From Paracoccaceae bacterium (GTDB taxonomy: Bacteria > Pseudomonadota > Alphaproteobacteria > Rhodobacterales > Rhodobacteraceae): 64,000 bases of DNA. This document shows positions 54,773-64,000 of the stretch, piece by piece; position 1 is the stretch's first letter; each line of letters opens with the position of its first letter. A program made the position numbers and the translations under genes. The notes under the pieces are model-generated. The model did not search any database, was not told the origin of the DNA, and saw only the letters and a list, made by a program, of their open reading frames with translations. The stretch lies in contig VYFX01000074.1 in the NCBI GenBank assembly GCA_009842205.1, positions 1 through 64,000 of the forward strand. The letters run 5' to 3'.

Positions 54773-55780
54773 TTAATCTCCTTCCAGGCGTTGCCTGGTT
54801 TTCACCGCGGCTTCAGATATACTATCGCAGGTAAGCAATAAGTCTATAAAACACCATCGGCGGGCCGACATCGGTATCTGGGTGAACCCTTTGGTCTTGT
54901 CAATCGTTCTGATTTCTTTTGCAGGCTTTATTGCTGGTCCCAGCTCATAAAGATAATGTTTGTCGATCGGGTATGGATTTGGTAGATTGAAAGGTTTCTG
55001 ATAATCCTCGATTATTGTGTAGGAGTCTATATGGTGGATTGATTGCAATTTGCCATGGTATCGAAAGGCAATGTAATTAGGAGGATCCACAGGATAGGAT
55101 TTACCTACCGGGTGGAAATACCTTTGATGTTTTTCAATAACATCAATAAAGGTTGTCCCGAGATCTTTGAAAATGACATTGTTACTGGCTGATACAACAT
55201 AGACAAGATTGGACATTTTATTCTGCACGTTAGTTACCTTCCTGAAATAATCGATAAGTTGGCGAAGCAACAATTTCTCTGATCGCTTTGTTGCCGAACC
55301 AACACATTCTTCAGCCATGTCACGAATTTGTTTCCAGGAAATTGCCTGTACCTCTATCTGACAAACATTTGCCGGCACATGTTGGGGAAGCCATTGCTCT
55401 TCACGATCAGACTCGGCAAGTACCAAAATCATTTTCCTTGCTTTTGGGTCTCTATTGCTAGACAGTCTTTCGGCATACTTTTCTAGCTGGTCAGGCAATG
55501 GTATATTGAAGCCGCGTTTTGCCTCAATCACAATATGAAATCTGCCAGGATCTACTATCTCAATATCCGAAATTCCCTTTTGAAATTCATATTCCTGTAA
55601 CCGTAAATGCATGGCATCTGAAAAGTTATCATCCAGACAAAGCTTGGCTGCCAGCTTCTGGCAGAGGGTGTCACACTCTGAAAGGGCCCACCCGAGGCTA
55701 AAGGTCATGGCATTTTCATCATTTCCAAGCAGATCGAAAAAAGTTTCCACCTTTTGGCCATATTTAATGAGCTGGGTCAT
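54773..55780 (-). CDS. PD-(D/E)XK nuclease-like protein, unknown family
   Basis: A 335-aa protein with a restriction-nuclease-type site in its N-terminal third: Asp72 (KGISDIEI), then Glu86 and Lys88 (FHIVIEAKRG). The rest has no motif I can name. It is convergent with the SIR2 gene (57 bases between stops), so the two are not one operon. Its ATG overlaps the stop of a 25-codon frame that has a strong ribosome site, whereas its own upstream sequence has none. A role in nucleic-acid defence is inference. Confidence 0.7.
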   Translation of the reverse strand: MTQLIKYGQKVETFFDLLGNDENAMTFSLGWALSECDTLCQKLAAKLCLDDNFSDAMHLRLQEYEFQKGISDIEIVDPGRFHIVIEAKRGFNIPLPDQLEKYAERLSSNRDPKARKMILVLAESDREEQWLPQHVPANVCQIEVQAISWKQIRDMAEECVGSATKRSEKLLLRQLIDYFRKVTNVQNKMSNLVYVVSASNNVIFKDLGTTFIDVIEKHQRYFHPVGKSYPVDPPNYIAFRYHGKLQSIHHIDSYTIIEDYQKPFNLPNPYPIDKHYLYELGPAIKPAKEIRTIDKTKGFTQIPMSARRWCFIDLLLTCDSISEAAVKTRQRLEGD

Positions 55781-55854
55781 GAAATCTCTGATATTTCGGG
55801 AATGATTGCCTGTGTGTACTGGATAAATTCAATGCATGGTTTCCTCTGGACCAT
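55777..55854 (-). CDS. 25-aa leader ORF coupled to the nuclease-like gene
   Basis: An AAGGAGGAGG ribosome site precedes ATG 55854. The 25-residue frame ends in an ATGA overlap with the nuclease-like gene. This looks like a device for translational coupling, or the 5' part of a gene with a frameshift. The peptide (begins MVQRKPCIEF, ends EISEIS) has no recognised family. Confidence 0.45.
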   Translation of the reverse strand: MVQRKPCIEFIQYTQAIIPEISEIS

Positions 55855-55935
55855 CCTCCTCCTTGGTGTAAATTCCTCAAGCAGTTCCGAGGTGAGAAGG
55901 GTAAAGACCAAGAAACCGAACAGGAAACAATCCAG

Positions 55936-56091
55936 TTACGGTTTCTTCTCCCCGGCCTTTTGCAGGTTGCCGGCCAGTTGCTGTTTGGTTTCCTGACTAT
56001 AGGCCAGGACATGGGGCATCATCGTATCAAAATCCATGTTCGCCTCATACTCATCAATGTGAAGCCTGATTTCCTTCGATCTCTTTTTCAT
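55936..56091 (-). CDS. Small protein of unknown function, 51 aa
   Basis: AAAGGAGGAG lies seven bases before ATG 56091, one of the best ribosome sites in the window. The acidic/basic mixed peptide (begins MKKRSKEIRLHIDEY, ends AGEKKP) looks helical and soluble. It lies 81 bases upstream of the 25-codon frame and the nuclease-like gene on the same strand, so the three probably form one unit. An antitoxin or regulator role is possible but not shown. Starts further upstream would bypass this site. Confidence 0.6.
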   Translation of the reverse strand: MKKRSKEIRLHIDEYEANMDFDTMMPHVLAYSQETKQQLAGNLQKAGEKKP

Positions 56092-56364
56092 AATCTTCTC
56101 CTCCTTTGAAAACAGCTTCAAGGTCAACCCTTAGGAAGTCCCTTGACGACAAAGCCAACCAGCCCAATATACGAAATTCTGTGAATAATCAATCCTTGAT
56201 CTCCAAAATTTGTCGCAATACCAGATTTGCACCCTCTAACCGTTCATGGTTTACTCCTTGTATTAGAAAATTAATGGAGGTAAGTACAAAATCTTGTTGA
56301 GTGGTGCTAACAATTTTCCAGACTAATGGAACAGACACAAAGGGATGGATATTGGAATTTTACA
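56092..56364. other. Divergent promoter gap between the island and anmK
   Basis: About 270 bases separate the leftward small-protein operon from anmK. No known element stands out, and this is probably the right edge of the island. Confidence 0.4.
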
Positions 56365-59165
<2,801 letters not shown>

Positions 59166-59350
59166 AATTCAATCTTTCCTTATCTCTTGCAAACCTTACC
59201 TAGACCAAAATTCTGCACACAATTTCAAATTACTTGTCCAATTTATCTAAATTAATATCTTGACTGTAATATTCAAATTAGAGGTAATGGTTAATCTTCA
59301 GATCAGCAGAAAAATAATACCTAAATACCGGGTGTTAAACAAATAATTTC

Positions 59351-60823
59351 CTAAGTTCCACAGAAGGTTTTGGTGACGACTTCATTCGTTTCAGGCGTTT
59401 TTTCAAATTCCTCGTACCCTTGCTGTTGAGTATATGGAGACTTGAGCATTTCTACCATGGTGTTGAATCTATCAAAATTTCCTTCCACCCCTTCAACAAT
59501 GGCTTTTTCGATTTGATGGTTTCGTGGAATGTAAGCGGGATTGACCTTTTGCATTGACAGCAGCCGTTCACTTTCTGATGCCTTTTCCCTATTTAACCTT
59601 TCCAACCAAATAGGTATCCACTCAAGTATCAGATTTGGTGAAACGGCAAAGTTTTCAAAATGATAAGATTGTAGGTTTCTTGCAGGTACTGTTGATAATG
59701 TTCTGAACGTCAGGGTGAAATCTGCCTCTGCCTTTTCAAGAATATTCAAGAAGTCGGTAATAAATTCAAAATCCTCGTTTCCAGGATTTTCCATACCAAG
59801 TTTTTTCCCGAAGATTGATAACCAGTTGTCCAGATAAAGCTGGGGAAACCGGTTAATGATATCTGTAACCTTCTTGATTGCTGTTTCTTTTTCATCTTCA
59901 AGGATCGGTATCAACGTTGTTGCAAATTGGGCCAGATTCCAATGGGCTATCATTGGTTGGTTTGCATAGGCGTATCGACCATTGTGATCTATAGAGCTGA
60001 AGACTTTTGCTGACTGAAAGCGATCCATGAAGGCACAGGGCCCAAAATCTATGGTTTCGCAGGACAAGGAAGTGTTGTCCGTGTTCATTACCCCGTGAAT
60101 AAATCCAACAGCCATCCATTCCGAGATAAGCTTGGCCTGTCCCTCAACAACTTGCACAAGCAATGATAGCAAAGGGTTTTCGGATTTGTTCAGCTCGGGA
60201 TAGTTACGATCGATCAGATAGTCTGCCAATAATTTCAGGGCATCGTGATCTTCCCGGGCATAAAAATACTGGAAGGTTCCGACACGAATATGGCTACGGG
60301 CTACTCTGGTTAAAATGCCACCGGGGTAGGGCCTTTCCCGAAAAACCCTTTCTCCAGTCGATACAACCGACAGTGTTCTGGTTGAAGGAATGCCCAGATT
60401 GTGCATTGCCTCGGAAACAATATATTCCCGGATAACAGGGCCCAGCCAGGCTCTCCCGTCACCATTGCGTGAAAAGGGTGTTGGCCCCGAACCTTTCAAT
60501 TGCAAATCATAAAGGTGCCCTGACTGGTTTCTGAGTTCACCAAGAAGTATTGCTCTGCCATCTCCCAGCGAGGGAACCCATCCACCGAATTGATGGCCTG
60601 CATATGCAAGGGCAATCGGTTTGGATTTTCCAGGTACCCGATTACCGGCAAAAACTTCAATTGCTTGTTCAGTTGCAAGCTTGGATGGGTCCAAACCCAA
60701 TTCGGCAGCCAATTCAGAATTAATCTTAATCAACTCGGGTCTTGATACCTTGGTTGGTGTCAATCTTGCGTAGAACCTCTCCGGCAAGGAGGAATAACTG
60801 TTTTCGAAGGGAAAAATATCCAT
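59351..60823 (-). CDS. selO: SelO-family protein adenylyltransferase (YdiU/UPF0061)
   Basis: This pseudokinase-fold enzyme transfers AMP to protein hydroxyl side chains. Visible motifs are YAGHQFGGWVPSLGDGRA, LKGSGPTPFSRNGDGRA and VMNTDNTSLSCETIDFGP, which hold the nucleotide and metal residues. It is 490 aa long. The C-terminus ends TFCGT, with the conserved near-terminal cysteine seen in bacterial SelO in place of selenocysteine. Confidence 0.93.
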   Translation of the reverse strand: MDIFPFENSYSSLPERFYARLTPTKVSRPELIKINSELAAELGLDPSKLATEQAIEVFAGNRVPGKSKPIALAYAGHQFGGWVPSLGDGRAILLGELRNQSGHLYDLQLKGSGPTPFSRNGDGRAWLGPVIREYIVSEAMHNLGIPSTRTLSVVSTGERVFRERPYPGGILTRVARSHIRVGTFQYFYAREDHDALKLLADYLIDRNYPELNKSENPLLSLLVQVVEGQAKLISEWMAVGFIHGVMNTDNTSLSCETIDFGPCAFMDRFQSAKVFSSIDHNGRYAYANQPMIAHWNLAQFATTLIPILEDEKETAIKKVTDIINRFPQLYLDNWLSIFGKKLGMENPGNEDFEFITDFLNILEKAEADFTLTFRTLSTVPARNLQSYHFENFAVSPNLILEWIPIWLERLNREKASESERLLSMQKVNPAYIPRNHQIEKAIVEGVEGNFDRFNTMVEMLKSPYTQQQGYEEFEKTPETNEVVTKTFCGT

Positions 60824-60854
60824 CTTGTGAAATTCTCCTTACCAGTATCCCAAA

Positions 60855-61799
60855 CTAGGGTAAGAGACGAAGTTTTTCCGTCAGAAGTTCAAAAAACCTG
60901 TCACTGTCAACCTTACCTATGAAAAGAGCATTGGGATTTCGATCGGTTACATCCCACCAATCGGCAACAGTCATACCTCTGGTCAACTCGGATTCGGTTT
61001 CGATTTCCACATTGATGAATCGACCTTCAAAAATTTCCGGCTCCAGCAGATAGGCAATGACACAGGGGTCATGCAGGGGTGCCCCATCCAAACCATATTT
61101 CTCCTTGTCAAAACGCTCGAAGAAAGTTGTCAAATTGGCAACTTCCTTTCCGGTTCGATTACCGATATCCCTGACTTTATCCATTCTGGTTTTGGTCGTT
61201 AATACCTGATGGGTAACATCAAGCGGCAGCACGGTTATGGGAACCCCGGACGAAAATACCTTTTTGGCAGCTTCAGGATCCACGTAAATATTGAATTCAG
61301 CAGCCGGAGTTACATTACCCACTTCAAAATAGGCCCCACCCATCAAAATGATTTCCTGAATCCTTTCAACAATATCCGGTGCCTGAATCATGGCCTGGGC
61401 TATGTTGGTCAAGGGACCAAGAGGGCAAAGCGAAATGGTACCGGGATTATTTTCCCTAAGGGTTTCAATTATGAAGTCTACGGCATGCTTGTCTTCAAGT
61501 TGAATCGATGGTTCCGTCAACTCCATTCCATCCAAGCCGGTTTTACCATGAACTTCTTCGGCCGTAACCAATTCTCTGCCCAGGGGCTTTGAACAACCGG
61601 CATAAACGGGAATGTCTTTCCTGCCAGATAGTTCAAGTATAATCCTGCTGTTTTTTTCAGTGAGTTCCAATGGAACATTTCCGGCCACGGCAGTAACTCC
61701 CACAACCTCAAGTTCCTCACTTGCCAAGGCCATCAGAATGGCTACGGCATCATCCTGTCCAGGATCAGTATCAATAATTATCTTTCGCTTGATGTTCAT
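60855..61799 (-). CDS. Nucleoside hydrolase (inosine/uridine-preferring family)
   Basis: A 314-aa hydrolase with the calcium-binding signature DTDPGQDDA (10-18) and later NIYVDPEAAK and HDPCVIAYLL. It splits ribonucleosides into base and ribose for salvage. The exact base preference is not readable. It lies 31 bases upstream of selO and 14 after mazG, forming a mazG-nucleoside hydrolase-selO unit. Confidence 0.92.
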   Translation of the reverse strand: MNIKRKIIIDTDPGQDDAVAILMALASEELEVVGVTAVAGNVPLELTEKNSRIILELSGRKDIPVYAGCSKPLGRELVTAEEVHGKTGLDGMELTEPSIQLEDKHAVDFIIETLRENNPGTISLCPLGPLTNIAQAMIQAPDIVERIQEIILMGGAYFEVGNVTPAAEFNIYVDPEAAKKVFSSGVPITVLPLDVTHQVLTTKTRMDKVRDIGNRTGKEVANLTTFFERFDKEKYGLDGAPLHDPCVIAYLLEPEIFEGRFINVEIETESELTRGMTVADWWDVTDRNPNALFIGKVDSDRFFELLTEKLRLLP

Positions 61800-61813
61800 T
61801 TAAGCTCCTCTTT

Positions 61814-62563
61814 TCAACTGGTTTCCACGGAAGTACGATCTATCCTTGTTTTGATGGCATTCTTGAGTGCAGCTTCAGGGTCAACTGAAATGCATCTTGA
61901 GATTTTGACCATATTATACAGGATTTCACCCATGAGCAGGAAATTTATATACCTGCTATCCTTTGATTTTGCAGGGCTGAATTTGCTCATAATGTTTTTA
62001 ACCTCGCCTATATTAGCCTTCAATTCCTCACGATCATTTATCTCCGGATTTACAGACTGATACCATTTCCTGGCCAAATGCAAAGCAGGTAGTCTGCTAT
62101 TCTTCAAACTATCGGAATTTTTGCTGTTCTGATGCTTCTGTTCGATTTTCTTGATATTTTCCCAGTTGATTATCTGATCCTCGACCGTTTTTATATCATC
62201 ATTGTCTGCAAATACATGAGGGTGCCTTCGGATCATTTTATCGGCAATCTCATTAACAACCGAATAAAAATTAAAATGCTTGTCTTCACCGGCAAGATGG
62301 GACAAAAAAACGATTCCAAACAACAAATCCCCAAGTTCTTCCTTCAAGGAATTGACATTATTTGATTCAATTGCCTCTACAACCTCGTAGGCTTCTTCTA
62401 TGACATTTGAAACCAGTGATTGATAATCCTGTTCAAGATCCCACGCACAACCATTGTCCTTGTCTCTCAATCGTTTCATGATTTCCAGGAGTCTGGTGAT
62501 GCCGTTACTTCTATCATTGCAAATATCCAAACTTGCCTGATATTCCTCTGATGCTTTGTCCAT
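61814..62563 (-). CDS. mazG: Nucleoside triphosphate pyrophosphohydrolase
   Basis: The MazG house-cleaning enzyme hydrolyses NTPs to NMP and pyrophosphate. The first domain shows RLRDKDNGCAWDLEQDYQSL and EEAYEVVEAIE, then ELGDLLFGIVFLSHLA with the metal-binding ELGD. The second domain is more diverged. At 249 aa it is slightly shorter than E. coli MazG. About 20 extra residues precede the conserved start. Confidence 0.92.
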   Translation of the reverse strand: MDKASEEYQASLDICNDRSNGITRLLEIMKRLRDKDNGCAWDLEQDYQSLVSNVIEEAYEVVEAIESNNVNSLKEELGDLLFGIVFLSHLAGEDKHFNFYSVVNEIADKMIRRHPHVFADNDDIKTVEDQIINWENIKKIEQKHQNSKNSDSLKNSRLPALHLARKWYQSVNPEINDREELKANIGEVKNIMSKFSPAKSKDSRYINFLLMGEILYNMVKISRCISVDPEAALKNAIKTRIDRTSVETS

Positions 62564-63592
62564 GATTTTTCCTTTTTGATTGGTTAAAGATTTTCAAAAA
62601 AAATTAATGAAAACCAACTTAACCTCATCATTAAACAGTGTGGTGAAACTTCGAGTATATTAGTAAAATCCAAATGTGAGACAAAATGTCACTGATTAGT
62701 TTCTCTGAAACTCCATGGATAGGTAAGATTATTGAAATTTGGGCAAAAGACTTATCCACAAAAAAAATTTATCCGGTAATTTTTTGGAGGAAAAAAATGA
62801 ACACTATGTGATTGTCATGGATGAAACCGAGAGGATTCAGGACAGTCGTTTCGTGGTCCAGATAGAAAAATATTTTTCGAAAATAGAATTGGACGTAAAC
62901 GAGGGTGTCTTGTTGTACCACCTCCTTTGTTTGTTTCCACCCATACAACCATAGCTATTCAGGCTGCAGAGTTCATATACGCAATCAATTGGTGTTTTCG
63001 TTTGCCAAATCGGGGTAAGGATGCTGAAAACCCCTCCTGAACTCGCCAATATGTTCGGGGCTAGTTTACGCAAGTTGCAATACAAGAAAAAAACCATGGC
63101 CAGGGTTTTGAAACCTTTGGCATTACATTCGTTCAAATCCTTATAAAGTTGATCGGAGACAAATCATAATAAAAAGACCCTTCGTCCATAATGGCGGGTA
63201 ATTCATCTGGTGATCCACCCGGGATATAAATCCAACCCCACATTCGATAAACAATATTTGGTCATTTCCTTTCCCAAGTAGATGAAAGGGGGATAGGGAT
63301 GAAATGATGGAGAGGCTCTTGTCGGGATGCTCTCCGCTTCCCGATCCTTTTGTCAAAAAGGTTGGGGAGCTATCAAGCACATGGTATCAAAAAAAGACGA
63401 AGTCACAAAAATAATCAACATTTTTCCAATTTCAGAAGGTCTTAATGAAGCTAATTTTTGATAGTATGTCAGAAATTCGTACCAGATAATGATGATTATT
63501 TAAACTGAAATAGCATATACTATTATCAATAATATGATTGAAAAAAAATAGTTGGATATGTTGGATTCAATCATCACGGAAGGAAATACGGT
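62564..63592. other. Gene-poor kilobase with decayed-looking frames and secondary structure
   Basis: No recognisable gene lies here. A plus frame ending at 62954 and a 41-codon frame at 63020-63145 look like debris; the latter begins MLKTPPELANMFGASLRKL and faintly recalls a helix-turn-helix start. One perfect DnaA-box-like TTATCCACA occurs at 62752-62760. At 63309-63361 three short stems overlap, two of them in a pseudoknot-like order. Confidence 0.45.
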
Positions 63593-63805
63593 ATGTTGGA
63601 AACTACAAACAAATGCTCCAAAAAAAATATAGATGTTGAGAAAGAAAACAATCGTATTCGTAAGGAAGGCAAAAAATTGGGTTACGATGTTTTTAGTGCC
63701 AATGCAGATACAGTAAAAATCTGCTTGGAAAATGAATTGAAAAAACCCATCTCAATTCCGAATGATCATGAATCATTTTATAAAAAAATCATGAAAATTC
63801 GATGA
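63593..63805 (+). CDS. Hypothetical small protein, 70 aa
   Basis: A lysine-rich soluble protein with no family I recognise (starts MLETTNKCSKKNIDVEKE). AAGGAAA precedes the ATG at a reasonable distance. AT-rich coding and a second small ORF six bases downstream suggest a two-gene accessory unit that may continue beyond the window. Confidence 0.45.
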   Translation: MLETTNKCSKKNIDVEKENNRIRKEGKKLGYDVFSANADTVKICLENELKKPISIPNDHESFYKKIMKIR

Positions 63806-63811
63806 TTCTAA

Positions 63812-63967
63812 ATGCAGAAAAAAACAGTACGGAAATCCGTTCTGGTTTCTGCACATGAGACCTATCTTAATGATCTGGAAAGATACGAGAACGATAGAGA
63901 GGTCTTATCCAAAATATCTGATGTAACTCAACAATTTAAAAATATGGAGAGTACTCCAATTCATTAA
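63812..63967 (+). CDS. Hypothetical small protein, 51 aa
   Basis: ATG 63812 opens a 51-codon frame ending at TAA 63965-63967. The peptide (MQKKTVRKSVLVSAHETYL onward) is charged and probably helical, with no known family. It directly follows the 70-aa ORF. No strong ribosome site is visible, so confidence is limited. Confidence 0.4.
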   Translation: MQKKTVRKSVLVSAHETYLNDLERYENDREVLSKISDVTQQFKNMESTPIH

Positions 63968-64000
63968 ATCAATATAACGACCATGATTTAACCGGAAGGC

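Noticed and set aside
55764..56012. 82-codon minus-strand ORF overlapping the small genes
   Set aside because: It is out of frame with the well-supported 51-aa and 25-aa frames and has Arg/Trp/Pro-rich shadow composition.
62752..62760. Replication origin suggested by a perfect DnaA box
   Set aside because: Only one perfect nonamer is found in this gap and no cluster of boxes; another occurs in repeat B at 5692-5700, so isolated boxes arise elsewhere.

Overview
The window reads as chromosomal DNA of a fairly low-GC, heterotrophic alphaproteobacterium. A gcvP line sampled by eye is 42% GC. The assignment rests on gene content: a protocatechuate (beta-ketoadipate) operon, a three-part TRAP transporter, Entner-Doudoroff genes, a valine-degradation operon, coaD followed by a secreted cyclophilin, and tyrS, anmK, a Fur-family regulator and mazG. 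A marine lifestyle is plausible but is inference.

Layout. 281-4731: glycine cleavage operon gcvTHP and tRNA-Ala(CGC). 4732-9332: an acquired, GC-rich MmeI-like restriction-modification gene. It sits among diverged inverted repeats that flank it on both sides and a tandem motif resembling insertion-sequence ends. 9333-15026: pca operon on the minus strand (pcaC-H-G-I-J-F-B) with no pcaD. 15151-17152: a fatty-acid-hydroxylase-type membrane oxygenase and an M48 lipoprotein protease. 17547-31687: a 14-kb plus-strand catabolic cluster, followed by a convergent FadR-type regulator. It holds three Gfo/Idh/MocA dehydrogenases, TRAP DctPQM, an HPPD-type dioxygenase fused to a degenerate dehydroshikimate-dehydratase barrel, a citryl-CoA-lyase-like enzyme, an unrecognised protein, a TIM-barrel isomerase, a CoA-acylating aldehyde dehydrogenase and a ThDP enzyme. 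32947-37819: RND efflux pump and adaptor. 38160-47588: eda-edd, an SDR, a PLP decarboxylase and the distal valine pathway (mmsB, HIBCH, acyl-CoA dehydrogenase, mmsA). 47901-51852: CBS protein, coaD, cyclophilin, DUF3179 protein, tyrS. 52200-56091: a small AT-rich defence-like island between tyrS and anmK, with candidate small RNAs, an orphan PemK/MazF toxin, a PglZ-like remnant, a SIR2 protein and a PD-(D/E)XK protein with two tiny upstream genes. 56365-62563: anmK, eno, fur, selO, nucleoside hydrolase, mazG. 62564-64000: gene-poor, with two small hypothetical ORFs.

The strongest candidate for an undescribed system is the 17.5-31.7 kb cluster. Its parts suggest TRAP uptake of an organic acid or cyclitol-like compound, NAD(P)-dependent oxidation and isomerisation, C-C cleavage by a ThDP enzyme, capture of the aldehyde as an acyl-CoA, and possible retro-Claisen cleavage. 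It matches no textbook pathway I know. Its fusion protein looks like a QuiC-type dehydratase but has lost three of four barrel metal ligands while keeping the HPPD iron triad. The second candidate is the tyrS-anmK island with its sRNA candidates.
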